The notes below the pieces were generated by a model. It worked only from the letters and a program-made list of their open reading frames with translations. It had not been told where the DNA came from and searched no databases. Below are positions 18,404-27,583 of a DNA stretch of 64,000 nucleotides, one piece after another. A program made the position numbers and the translations under genes. Every line of letters begins with the position of its first letter. Position 1 is the first letter of the stretch. Source of the DNA: Thermoanaerobaculia bacterium (lineage in GTDB: Bacteria > Acidobacteriota > Thermoanaerobaculia > Multivoradales > J023); NCBI GenBank assembly GCA_028066595.1, contig JALCBJ010000011.1, forward strand, positions 1 to 64,000, in the 5' to 3' direction.

Positions 18404-19972
18404 GTGTTGCGGGGCAGCAACCGTTGGCTCGGTGTGATCGCTGGCGCGACTCTGGCTCATCGTGCCGTCCTTCATCTCGAGCATCGCGATCGCTGGCTGG
18501 ATCAACTGACCGCCAACCCTGGTTGGCTCACCATGCAGTTCATGCCTGCGGAGTCTCTCCTGGAGCATCCTTGGGCATCTCTTTGGTATCTCCAAGGCAT
18601 GCCTCCGGTTCCGAACGGGATCGTGGCCCTGGCGTTGCGCCTGGTGCCATCGTCGGATCTGTTGGTCGTTCCGCTACTGGCCTTCCAAGCACTGCTGACG
18701 GCGGCGGCGGCGTGCCTGACCGTCGTGGTGGGCCGGCGTTGGTTGCCCGCCGGATGGGCGTGGGCCCTCGGCATACTCTGGGCGTTCAGTCCCGACCCAG
18801 TGGTGCTCGAGGCAACGAACTTTGGTCAGGCCTTCTACGAGAACCTCACGCTGGTCGGCCTACTAGTAGCAGCTCTGTGCGTTGCAAGATGGACTGCGAC
18901 AGAAGATCAACGTTGGCTGCTTTGGCTCGGCTTGGTCGTGGCCTTGGTGGCGTTGACTCGGTCGTCGTATGCCTACCTTTTCGTCCCTGTAGCACTGACA
19001 GTGGCGCTGGCGGCCAGCGGGGCCGTCAAGCAGCGGCTTCGGGCTGTCGCGCTGACCGTGTGCTTTCCGATCTTGCTCCAGGGCGGTTGGGCGCTCAAGA
19101 ACGCGTGGGTCTATGACCACTTCACCTGGCCAGCCTCCACCTGGGCCGGTGCCAGCATGGCGGGCTCGCTACGTGCGATGGGTCTGGGACAGTCGCTCGA
19201 GAACGACATTCGTCTTCATCTGGACCGGCATGCTCCGTGGATGAGGCGCTACGTCGACGCCCACGGTACGGATCCTTGGGCCGATGGATGGGTAGATCTC
19301 AGCCTCTGCCCCGAGGCTCTTCGAGAGCTCGACGCCGAGATTCTTCAGCGCCTCGGCCGTCACAACCGGCATGAGAACACGAGTTGTCAGCGAGTAGTGT
19401 CCGAGGAATTCGCGGTAGCCAGTGTGGGCTTTCTTGGCGCGAGGCCGGACCTATTGGCGAGCAAGCTGCACTTGGGCTACTCGCTCTACTGGCACCCGAT
19501 GAGGTATCACCACTACCTTGCTCTGGCGGGAACGGAGTGGCGTGTGGAGAGACCGCTGCGGTTCTGGCGTTCGCTCGGTCTGTTGCTACGCGGTGACCTA
19601 CCGGAACCCCACTATTTGATCGGAAATCATCACGAAGAACGGCTGCAGGATGTCGCGCTCTACACTCTCGATCTTCCGGTGACGGTCTGGTGGATTGTCG
19701 AGGTGATGGTGTTGCACTTGGTCACACCGTTCGTCTTGCTCTCGGTCTTGGTGCGTGCTTGGCGCAGGCGCCGGATCGCTGGGCACGATCGCCTCTTCGT
19801 ATTCCTTTCGGTCCTCTACGCATACGCTGCAACGGTTCACAATGCCGTCGAGTTTGGCGAGAACATGCGCTTTCGCTGGAATGTCGAGCCTCTGATCTGG
19901 CTGTTGGTGGCAGCGAGTCTCGTCTACTCCGTACGTTGGCTGCGGCGGGGTCGATTCGCCGACACCACATGA
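18404..19972 (+). CDS. Polytopic membrane protein, probable GT-C type glycosyltransferase (paralogue 1)
   Basis: 522 residues from GTG 18404, immediately after the rfbC stop. It has roughly ten hydrophobic helices. Early residues include DRWLDQLTANPGW, then FYENLTLVGLL, the short motif ALTRSSYAYLF, WALKNAWVYDHFTWPASTWAGAS, a long hydrophilic loop with paired cysteines (SLCPEAL, ENTSCQR), and a C-terminal VHNAVEFGENMRFRWNVEPLIWLL. The helix layout and the loop resemble GT-C/PMT-like enzymes that use polyprenyl-phosphate sugars, but I recognise no named family. The next gene is a clear paralogue, and context suggests glycan assembly. Confidence 0.8.
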   Translation: MLRGSNRWLGVIAGATLAHRAVLHLEHRDRWLDQLTANPGWLTMQFMPAESLLEHPWASLWYLQGMPPVPNGIVALALRLVPSSDLLVVPLLAFQALLTAAAACLTVVVGRRWLPAGWAWALGILWAFSPDPVVLEATNFGQAFYENLTLVGLLVAALCVARWTATEDQRWLLWLGLVVALVALTRSSYAYLFVPVALTVALAASGAVKQRLRAVALTVCFPILLQGGWALKNAWVYDHFTWPASTWAGASMAGSLRAMGLGQSLENDIRLHLDRHAPWMRRYVDAHGTDPWADGWVDLSLCPEALRELDAEILQRLGRHNRHENTSCQRVVSEEFAVASVGFLGARPDLLASKLHLGYSLYWHPMRYHHYLALAGTEWRVERPLRFWRSLGLLLRGDLPEPHYLIGNHHEERLQDVALYTLDLPVTVWWIVEVMVLHLVTPFVLLSVLVRAWRRRRIAGHDRLFVFLSVLYAYAATVHNAVEFGENMRFRWNVEPLIWLLVAASLVYSVRWLRRGRFADTT

Positions 19973-21576
19973 GAGGTCGTCACCACCTCTGGCTGTTGCC
20001 CGTAGCAGTGCTCGTGCACCGAGGCATGCTGTTTGTGCGCCACGGTGCCGACCTGAACGCGCTGTTCCTCGCCAACCCTAGCTGGATCGTGGTTCAACTC
20101 CATGCGCGACAGGCTCTGGACGACCAGCCGTGGGCTGCGCTCTGGTTCCTGCAACAGTCGCCGCCTATACCCAATGCGCTCGTCGCAGGGTTGCTCCAGA
20201 TCTCGTCCTGGCCGCTCGGCATCGGCTGGTGGCTGGTGGCCTTTCAGGTTCTGTGCACGCTGGCGATCGCACTATTGCTGGCGGAGATCGGGCGCAGAGT
20301 CGTCCCTTCCTGGGCCGCGACCGGCCTGGGGTTGCTATGGATTCTCAGTCCGGACGTGGTGGTTCTCGAGACCACCGGAATCGGGCAGGTCTTCTACGAG
20401 AACCTGGCAGCCCTCGGTGTCCTGGCGAGTCTCTACGCCTGTTTGCGCTGGCACGAGAGCGCGCTCCTCCGATGGGCCGTCGGAGCCGGTCTACTCGTCG
20501 GCCTGCTGGCCTTGACCCGCTCCTCCTATGCATACTCGAGTCTGGTGCTCGTCGCGGCGATGTGGGCTCGGTCTTACGTCGTCGATCCCGTGCGTCGCCG
20601 CGCAGCGCTGCGGTATGTGGCCTGGTTTGCGGCGGTGGCTCTCTGTGTTCAAGGTGCTTGGGCCCTCAAGAATTTGCTGGTGTTCGGACACTGGACGTGG
20701 CCCGCTTCGACCTGGGGAGGAGCGAGTCTGGCGGCTTCGACGGACGGCATCGGCGCAGGCGACGATCTCGTGGCTTCGATCCTCGCCGAGTCGCACCGGT
20801 ACGAGCCTTGGTTCGTCGAGTTCGTGGAACGGAACGGGGCACGTCCCTGGACGTACACCTGGCAGGACGAGAGTCACTGTCCGGCCAAGTATCGAGAGCA
20901 CGACTCCCGGGTCACGGAGCGGTTAAACCACCACAACCGCCGGGATAACAGCCAGTGTCTGCGCGGGTTCAGTAAGGAATTCGGCAACGCATCGATCCGC
21001 TTCCTCTCTCGCCGACCCGACGTGCTGGCTAGGAAGCTGAAGCTCGCCTATGCCACCTATTGGTTCCCGATTCGATACCACGGTGGACAGTACCTCAGTC
21101 TTTTTTCCGTGGATTGGCGTGTCGAGCGCTCGCTTCGGCCTTGGCGCGGCGTACGCCAGCTGCTCTCGGGTGACCTCCCCGAGCCAGCCTATGTCACCAT
21201 CGGGACCTGGCCCGACACGGTCCTCCATCCGGCCCGTCTCTTCACTCTCGATCGGCTGGCGGTGGTCTGGTGGATGGTCGAGCTCCTCGTTCTCCATCTG
21301 GTGACACCGATCGTCCTGATCGTCGTGGCGTATCGTGTCCTCCGTAACCGACGCCTCGCGGAGTCCCGCGATTTCCTCGTCTTGGCCATGGCCCTCACAT
21401 ACCTTTACTCGGCAGGCGTCCACAACCTCGTGGAGTTCGGGGAGAACATGCGTTTCCGCTGGAACGTGGAGCCGGTGATCTGGTTGCTGGTCGCCGACTC
21501 CGTCGCACGCTGCTTGCGAGTAGCCGTCCGTCAGCGTTCGACCAGGAGATCAGTCCCTGTGGACGGGCCTTCTTGA
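19969..21576 (+). CDS. Polytopic membrane protein, probable GT-C type glycosyltransferase (paralogue 2)
   Basis: 535 residues from ATG 19969, whose ATGA overlaps the stop of paralogue 1. It shares blocks with its neighbour in the same order: QVFYENLAALGV, LALTRSSYAYSS, WALKNLLVFGHWTWPASTWGGAS, the cysteine-bearing loop (ESHCPAKYREH, NSQCLRGFS), the RVERSL and DLPEPAY region, and VHNLVEFGENMRFRWNVEPVIWLL. Identity is moderate, pointing to an old tandem duplication with divergence of specificity. The last 46 bases overlap the convergent DUF2231 gene. Confidence 0.8.
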   Translation: MRGRHHLWLLPVAVLVHRGMLFVRHGADLNALFLANPSWIVVQLHARQALDDQPWAALWFLQQSPPIPNALVAGLLQISSWPLGIGWWLVAFQVLCTLAIALLLAEIGRRVVPSWAATGLGLLWILSPDVVVLETTGIGQVFYENLAALGVLASLYACLRWHESALLRWAVGAGLLVGLLALTRSSYAYSSLVLVAAMWARSYVVDPVRRRAALRYVAWFAAVALCVQGAWALKNLLVFGHWTWPASTWGGASLAASTDGIGAGDDLVASILAESHRYEPWFVEFVERNGARPWTYTWQDESHCPAKYREHDSRVTERLNHHNRRDNSQCLRGFSKEFGNASIRFLSRRPDVLARKLKLAYATYWFPIRYHGGQYLSLFSVDWRVERSLRPWRGVRQLLSGDLPEPAYVTIGTWPDTVLHPARLFTLDRLAVVWWMVELLVLHLVTPIVLIVVAYRVLRNRRLAESRDFLVLAMALTYLYSAGVHNLVEFGENMRFRWNVEPVIWLLVADSVARCLRVAVRQRSTRRSVPVDGPS

Positions 21577-22094
21577 CCCGGAACGACTTCCTTTGGCTTC
21601 TCGGGCCCGGCCTCGACCGCGATGGCATGGCCGAAGACCAGCTCTCCTCCGAGCCATCCGCCCCAGAGCGTCAGAGCGACGCCTGTCGCGGCGAGCACCA
21701 CTGCGGAGATCGGAGTCGAGGTAGCGGGCGTCGCTTCCAGGAGCCACGCCCGCCTCATCAGAAGGCTGGCCGACTCCGCACACCAGGCCGAGACCATCGC
21801 CATCATGTGCAGGAAGGCCAGACGTTCGACCCTGGGGACTCTGGGTAGGCGGCCGAAATCGAGCAGCCCGGTGGCCAGGGCAGGCACCGCCATGGCGACA
21901 CCGGCCGCCAGGGTCCACGCGGCGAGGCGGGGCCAGTGTTCGCCAGTCGCGACGATCCCGACCAAGTCCCAGAAGGACGCTCCTACCCAGAACGCCACCG
22001 GAAAAGCCGTCAGCATCGGATGGAGGGGATGTCCGAACAGACGAACCGCCGATACGGCGGAGCCGGCCGTGCCGGTCGGAGCTGATCTAGCCAC
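21531..22094 (-). CDS. DUF2231-type membrane protein
   Basis: 187 residues from GTG 22094, with AGGA six bases upstream. The N-terminal GHPLHPMLTAFPVAFWVGASFWDL motif is diagnostic of the DUF2231 family of four-helix membrane proteins, whose function is not established; some relatives are predicted heme-linked. Four hydrophobic helices follow (WTLAAGVAMAVPALATGLLDF, LHMMAMVSAW, AVVLAATGVALTLWGGWLGGEL). The C-terminus is hydrophilic and its last 46 bases run antisense into the end of the GT-C paralogue. It appears to be a single-gene unit. Confidence 0.85.
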   Translation of the reverse strand: MARSAPTGTAGSAVSAVRLFGHPLHPMLTAFPVAFWVGASFWDLVGIVATGEHWPRLAAWTLAAGVAMAVPALATGLLDFGRLPRVPRVERLAFLHMMAMVSAWCAESASLLMRRAWLLEATPATSTPISAVVLAATGVALTLWGGWLGGELVFGHAIAVEAGPEKPKEVVPGQEGPSTGTDLLVER

Positions 22095-22242
22095 GAATGT
22101 CCTGTGGCAAGGCTCGTTGTCCCGTGTTCTTATTTGCCATGCCAGCGTCGCGTCTACCGGAGGTTACTCGGTTGTTCTTCATCGCGCCTGGCAGGTCGAT
22201 GAAGTCCTCAGCCGAGGCTCCGAAGGGCTTCCGTGCGGGATC

Positions 22243-22581
22243 CTAGAGAACCGCCAGAGCGAGGAGCGCGACTCCAGCTACTGCCGCGAGCGCATGAATC
22301 ACTGTCGCGCTTCGTGGCGTTGCCTGGCCGCGAAGGTTGAACGAGACGAGGAAAAAGCCACCCAGGGCTGCGATCACGAGAAGGCCCAGGGCCCAGCCGA
22401 GGCCGGCCGTCTCCGTCGTCTGTACGTAGGCGAGCACTACCAGGACCAATCCGGTCGCTGCGAGAAGGCCGTGGAGGACAGTCACAGGCATCGGCAGACT
22501 TTCTCCTTGGAACACGCGGATGGCGAGAACGAGGCCGCCCACGGCGGCAGCGGCGAACAGGACGAGTGCGATCAGCAGCAT
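22243..22581 (-). CDS. Small four-helix integral membrane protein
   Basis: 112 residues, nearly all hydrophobic, with an ideal GGAGG ribosome site six bases before the ATG at 22581. Four predicted membrane helices are separated by short loops; the longer polar links are RVFQGESLPMP and VSFNLRGQATPRSAT. Two loop histidines (TVLHGLL, TVIHALA) recur at equivalent positions in each half, hinting at an internal two-helix repeat and possibly heme or metal contact, which is inference. Function is unknown. The DUF2231 gene downstream is also a four-helix membrane protein, so they may act together. Confidence 0.75.
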   Translation of the reverse strand: MLLIALVLFAAAAVGGLVLAIRVFQGESLPMPVTVLHGLLAATGLVLVVLAYVQTTETAGLGWALGLLVIAALGGFFLVSFNLRGQATPRSATVIHALAAVAGVALLALAVL

Positions 22582-22628
22582 CGAGGAACCTCCAAAGTCT
22601 CGGAATATCGACGAGTCGAAGGAAGCCT

Positions 22629-22690
22629 ATCGGCATATCACTGAATATACAAGTGTAAATTTGGAAAATAAGAATCCTCTGAAAATGGTG
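22629..22690 (-). promoter_or_regulatory. AT-rich leader/promoter of the small membrane protein
   Basis: The stretch 22629-22690 is far more AT-rich than anything nearby. On the minus strand it contains TTTACA followed 16 bases later by TATGCC, and also TATATT. A sigma70-like promoter for the gene starting at 22581 is likely, but the exact hexamers are uncertain. Confidence 0.4.
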
Positions 22691-22728
22691 ACCGGAACAG
22701 ATACACGAAGCGGCATCCGTTCGACCGT

Positions 22729-23601
22729 TCAACGCTCGACCAAGCGCTGCAGCCGTATCTCGACGCGGCCCAGTTTGTCCATCTTGCCCGCGAAACGAAC
22801 CGGTGCACCGGTCTGCGGATCCACGTACATCCGGACGTCTTCCTCCAGGCCCAGGATCTCTAGCTGGTCCTGTTCGCTTCCTTGGAAGGATTTCGCAGCG
22901 AGCTCTAGCACCCAGGCGCGAACCGTCCCGGAGCGGCGTTCGGACCGCCCGTCGGAGTCCTCTGACTCGTACTCGACCCGGATCTCCTCCTGGCCGGCGA
23001 CGTCGATCACCAGACGGCTGAACTTGCCTTGCGAGAAAGTGCACACAGAGTAGGGTGGCGCGCCGAGCCGCCAGGTCTTGGCAGCCGCGAGATATAGGAC
23101 CACGGAAGGGTCTACGACGCTGGAGCAGCTGGCGGGTGGCAACTCGAATGTTTCGGACTTACGGCGGCTCCACGACGAGTCGTTACCGGTCGCTTCGTCG
23201 ATATTCGCAGGCTCGCTACGCTCCATGGTCACACCATTCGGTTGGAAACGGTACAGCTTGGCGTAGGGCTTGTTGCCGTGTTTGCGTTTGCGGCGTTCCA
23301 GCGTCCGGGCATCGGCGAGCTGAAAGCGGACGGAGTCCGTCGTCTTGCGGCCCAGGGCCTTGGTTTCGAGGGAGACCTCCGCGACGCCCGGTGCGACCTG
23401 TCCGAGCTCCACGCGGGTGGTCGCCGAGACGAACAGTTTCGACGCCTTGAATTCCAGCTGCCTCCAGCTCACCCGTTTCGGATCCAGCTGGACCCCGTCG
23501 CCGTTGGGTGGATCGGCCTCGATCGCGCTCGTCGCGAGTACCAGGCAGGACGCCAAGCTCAGCATCTTTGCGACCCTCTGGACCCGCGCCGATCGCGTCA
23601 C
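22729..23601 (-). CDS. Secreted DUF3108-like protein
   Basis: 290 residues from GTG 23601, overlapping the dsbD stop by four bases. An N-terminal signal peptide (MLSLASCLVLATSAIEA) is followed by a beta-rich mature protein with a repeated pattern of charged strands. The later part (DVAGQEEIRVEYESED, EILGLEEDVRMYVDPQTGAPVRFAG) resembles DUF3108-type periplasmic proteins, where the last motif is typical. Two cysteines (PASCSSV, YSVCTFS) may form a disulfide, which fits translation coupled to DsbD. The substrate or binding partner is unknown. Confidence 0.75.
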   Translation of the reverse strand: MTRSARVQRVAKMLSLASCLVLATSAIEADPPNGDGVQLDPKRVSWRQLEFKASKLFVSATTRVELGQVAPGVAEVSLETKALGRKTTDSVRFQLADARTLERRKRKHGNKPYAKLYRFQPNGVTMERSEPANIDEATGNDSSWSRRKSETFELPPASCSSVVDPSVVLYLAAAKTWRLGAPPYSVCTFSQGKFSRLVIDVAGQEEIRVEYESEDSDGRSERRSGTVRAWVLELAAKSFQGSEQDQLEILGLEEDVRMYVDPQTGAPVRFAGKMDKLGRVEIRLQRLVER

Positions 23602-25427
23602 GACGGAGTTCCGAGGGCCTCGGCGAGGGCGCCGCGCGTCAACACCTCGCCGAACACGTGGGTGGCGCCGCCCGGGCGATAGAGGATGTAGAAGGGCACG
23701 GCAGCGCGACCGTGGCGCGCGAGGAATTCGGTGATCGTATCGTCACGATTCGTCCAGTCGCCCTTCATGACCACCACGCCATGCTCTTGGAACAGCGCCG
23801 CGGTGGCTTCGGTCTCGATCACAGCCCGTTCGTTGGCTTTGCAGGTCAGACACCAGTCCGCTGTGAAATCGACGAATACCGGCGTTCCGGCGGCCGCCAG
23901 CTCAACGGCTTGCGCTTCGTCGAACGGTTGCCAGGAGAGTAGCGCGGTGGCGTGCACTCCGTCCTGGGTGGCTCGGGCCGAGGATCCGGAGGCAAGAGAG
24001 ACGGTGGCGACGCAGAAGGCAGCGACCGCGAGCACGGCCAGGCGGTGTGCCACCGGCCGGCCGCGTAGTCGCGCCATGGTCCAGACCGCCAGCGCCATGG
24101 CCATTAGGGAGAGCTGCACGAAGGCCAGACGCTCTGAGCTGATCTGGGCCGAGAGCACGTAGAAGAGCCACACGGCGGCCGCGGCGAGCAGAAATCCGAG
24201 GACTTGCCGGAAGGCGTCCATCCAAGCTCCGGGTTTGGGCAGGAAGTCTGCGAGACGAGGCAACACCGCCAGTGCCAGGTAGGGCAGCGCCAGACCGAGG
24301 CCGATGGCCGTGAAAACGAGGAAGATCTGAAGAGCGGGCTGTGCCAAGGCGAAACCGACCGCGGTGCCCAGGAACGGTGCGGAGCAGGGCGTCGCCATCA
24401 GCGTGGCGAAGAGTCCGGCCACGAAATGGCCGGCCAGACCCTGACGAGCCCCGCTCTGGTCTCCGATCTGTGCCAGGCGGCGAGGCAACGGGATCTCGAA
24501 CAGACCCCACATGTTGAGGGAGAACAGCACCACGATCACCGCCAGAAACGCGACGAATCCGGGCTGTTGGAACTGGACCCCCCAACCTACGGCGGCGCCG
24601 GCGCGCGCTGCGAGGATGGCGGCCAGAGCCAACAGCCAGAACGACACCAAGATGCCAGCGGTCGTCGCCAGAGCGCCCGAGATCAGATGGGAACGTCCCT
24701 GGTGAGCAGCTTTCATCAAGCTGAAGATCTTCAGGGATAGCACGGGCAAGACGCAGGGCATGGCGTTCAAGATCAGACCGCCTAGTACGGCCAGCCACAG
24801 AACCCAGGTGAGGCTGTTCTGCTCGGCGCCGGCGTTCGTCTCGCCCGCGATCTGATCCTCGGAGGTGCCGAAGACTCGGCCGTGCTGCGGTTGGCCGGCG
24901 GTTCCGACGCGCAGGTCTAGGGTCGCTTCGGCGGACGTCGGTGGTGCACAGGACTTGTCGTCGCAAGCCTGATAGGTCAGGGAGGCTGCGAGGGGCAACT
25001 TGCCCGTCGCGTCGTCCGGGACCAGGATGTCGACGAAGATGTGAAATGTTCCGTCGTAGACCGCGACCGGCACATCCGGCGAAAAGCTAAAGCTCTGGAG
25101 CTCGTGCTCTGGGTAACGGACTTCGGGAGCCGCGACTCCGGCGGGCAATGCCACGTCGAGCTCTGTGGCGATGAGGTACTCGGCGCTTGGCCAGTGGCTG
25201 TTGATGTGCCAGCCAGGCACCACCGACACCTCTGCCGCGATCCGCGCCACCGTTCCCGGCTCGTAGGCGGACTGGTCGGATAGCAGGCGCATCTCCGCCT
25301 GTTGCAAATCGAAACCGGGTTGCGCCACGGCCACCATCGGAATCGAGAGAGCTCCGAGAACGAGGAGCAACATCCGAGTGCGAGGTGAGAGGGCGAGCGT
25401 TTGCCGGAAAGGAAGGGTGAACCTCAT
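23598..25427 (-). CDS. dsbD: Thiol:disulfide interchange protein DsbD
   Basis: 609 residues. It passes electrons from cytoplasmic thioredoxin across the inner membrane to periplasmic thiol proteins. All three modules are present. The N-terminal DsbD-alpha domain has its redox pair in CDDKSCAPP. The eight-helix CcdA-like core has membrane cysteines in NAMPCVLPVLSLK and MATPCSAPFLG. The C-terminal thioredoxin domain has WCLTCK. The signal peptide ends VAVAQ. It is followed with a four-base overlap by the DUF3108-like gene. A DsbA-like protein (33997-34965) and a periplasmic thioredoxin-fold protein (27584-28540) in this window are possible clients. Confidence 0.95.
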   Translation of the reverse strand: MRFTLPFRQTLALSPRTRMLLLVLGALSIPMVAVAQPGFDLQQAEMRLLSDQSAYEPGTVARIAAEVSVVPGWHINSHWPSAEYLIATELDVALPAGVAAPEVRYPEHELQSFSFSPDVPVAVYDGTFHIFVDILVPDDATGKLPLAASLTYQACDDKSCAPPTSAEATLDLRVGTAGQPQHGRVFGTSEDQIAGETNAGAEQNSLTWVLWLAVLGGLILNAMPCVLPVLSLKIFSLMKAAHQGRSHLISGALATTAGILVSFWLLALAAILAARAGAAVGWGVQFQQPGFVAFLAVIVVLFSLNMWGLFEIPLPRRLAQIGDQSGARQGLAGHFVAGLFATLMATPCSAPFLGTAVGFALAQPALQIFLVFTAIGLGLALPYLALAVLPRLADFLPKPGAWMDAFRQVLGFLLAAAAVWLFYVLSAQISSERLAFVQLSLMAMALAVWTMARLRGRPVAHRLAVLAVAAFCVATVSLASGSSARATQDGVHATALLSWQPFDEAQAVELAAAGTPVFVDFTADWCLTCKANERAVIETEATAALFQEHGVVVMKGDWTNRDDTITEFLARHGRAAVPFYILYRPGGATHVFGEVLTRGALAEALGTPS

Positions 25428-25641
25428 TGCGAGAGTTTATCGATACCGCGAATCAGCTCATCCACCGAGATCGAGAGCTTTGACGGGAGGATTACATGTG
25501 TCCGTTGGATGGGCTCGTCGGGCTTCTCCTGCTGTACTGACCTGTCGCATCGACTTATCCACACTTGAGTCTATGCTCGGAATTTGCTGACCGGGTCGAC
25601 CCTGGGGCTGGCTCGGACGATGACTGACACTGGAGCTACTC

Positions 25642-27551
25642 TTGTCGGAGAGACTCTCCCGCTCTTCCCTTCCTATCTTCGCAGCCGGGTTCCTCGCGAC
25701 TCTCGGCCTTCTGAGCGCGAACCCGTCCTGGTCCGGAACCATCGACCCGGTGCTTACGCCCCACCGAGCTTCGGGGGCGGGGCCGCTGGCCGTGGTCTTC
25801 GACACCACGGGGACCACCGCGTCCACCACGTCCCGGCCCTTCCACGAGCTCGACTATGCTTGGAATTTCGGCGACCCGGCATCTGGAACCTGGCAGACGA
25901 CCGGGCGATCCCGCGATCGGGGCCGCGGGCCGGTGACCGGCCATGTTTTCGAACCCGACTTCGAGCCTGGTGAGGCGTCGCGAGACTTCTTGGTCACGTT
26001 GACGGTCCGCGATGCGGACGGTGACATGGCCTCCACGACGACGACCATCACGGTCTAGAATCCGGATCGATCTTCGCCGGGACAGCCACGGCATGCGTTT
26101 CCGTCAGCGGTGACTTCGCTGGCTGTCCGGCGGGTGCCGCGACGCGAACCAGCTCGAGCTTCCAGACCGTCATCGACGAGATGGTGGACGGGCAGCGAGT
26201 CCTGCTACGGCGCGGCGAAGTTTGGACCACGAGCATCGCCAACGTGTCATTGGACTCTACGCTGGGGATGCTCGGTGCCTACGGACCGTCCGAAGATCCC
26301 AGGGCCCGGATCGTAACTACCGGTGGCGGACGGTTGTTCTTCCTCGGCTCCCAAGGCGTGAGTGGGCTCGAAGACTGGCGCTTCTGCGATCTCGAGGTCA
26401 CCGGCAACAGCAGCTTCCTGCACCACAACGGCAACGCCCCCGTGTCGCGGGATATCCTCGTGCTGCGCGTCGAACTCGATGGTCTCCCCGAGGGGATGAT
26501 CCTGCTGCGCTATTCCAACGGTGACCTGCTGAGCGGTCTGGCGGTCGTGGATACGGAGTTCCGTGGCATGTCCTCGTCGTCTGCCTACCTCCTGGCGGAT
26601 CTGGAGGATACTTTCTTCGCTGGCAACCGGATGACCGGCGAGCCGAACAGCCAGCAGCTACTCCGGCTTCAGACCACCCGCCGCGGCGCCATCGCCCACA
26701 ATCGGCTCGAAAGGCCTGGACAGCGGGTGCTTCTGCGGCTGACCGCCAATGACTTCGTCTCCGATGCGGACGTGCTCCGCAGGGTGGCGGTGGTGGACAA
26801 CATCCTGGACGGCGCCGACGGAACCTACCACTGGCTCGTCGAGATGGCGGGGGTCGACGACTTCGGTGACTACCGGCTGGAAGATGTGCTGGTGGAAGGA
26901 AACCGGTTCCGCTTCGCAACCGCCGCCTCCGGTGGGACGTCGCGGGGAATCCGTATCGCCGGTCGTGACATCACTTTGCGCAACAACGTCTTCGACTCGG
27001 GAACGCCGGTCCACGGCGGGCAAATGATCGCGATCTGGAAGCAGGCGCAGATGTGGACGAGTCAGCGGATCTCAGTGCTCAACAACACCGCTTACATTCG
27101 TCCGGACGCGAACGTCCAGCTGGACCTGGTCTTCTTCGGCGAGGCGACGATTACCGACAGCGAAGTCCGCAACAACCTGCTCTATAGCGCGTCGCTCTCT
27201 GCGGAGCTTCTCACCGGGGACGGTACCGCTATCGCCAACACGTCAAGCTCGAATAACCTCGATGCCAGCGGCTTCGCCTCCGGGGAGGTCTTCGCCGTCG
27301 CGGCGCCAGCGGATTGGGACGATCTCCGCCTCGGCCCGGAGAGTTCGGCTCTCGAGGCCGGAACGCCCGTATCAGTGTATCGGGACGAAGAAGGCGCGCC
27401 GCGACCCTTCGATGGCGATGGCGACGGCGCGGCTGCATGGGACATCGGCGCCTTCGAGTTCGGTCTGATCTTCGCCGACGGCTTCGAGTCCGGGACCGTT
27501 TCGTATTGGTCGTCGAACATTGGAGCGGTCACACCCCGGACCGAAGGTTGA
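25642..27551 (+). pseudogene. PKD plus right-handed beta-helix secreted protein, split by one frameshift near 26056
   Basis: Two open frames join into one protein. The first (25642-26058, TTG start) has a signal peptide and a PKD domain (LDYAWNFGDP, FLVTLTVRDADGD) and stops at TAG 26056-26058 right after TTTTITV. The second continues in the next frame with SIFAGTATACVSVSGDFAGCPAG, then ~450 residues of parallel beta-helix repeats (ITLRNNVFDSG, ISVLNNTAYI, VRNNLLYS) and the C-terminal FADGFESGTVSYW anchor-like motif common in secreted proteins of such bacteria. Loss of a single base at about 26055-26058 explains both the stop and the shift. It may be a true pseudogene, a sequencing error or programmed frameshifting; the first two are likelier. 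Confidence 0.8.
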
Positions 27552-27583
27552 CTCGCGGCTGAGCGGGAACCCTGACTCGAGGT

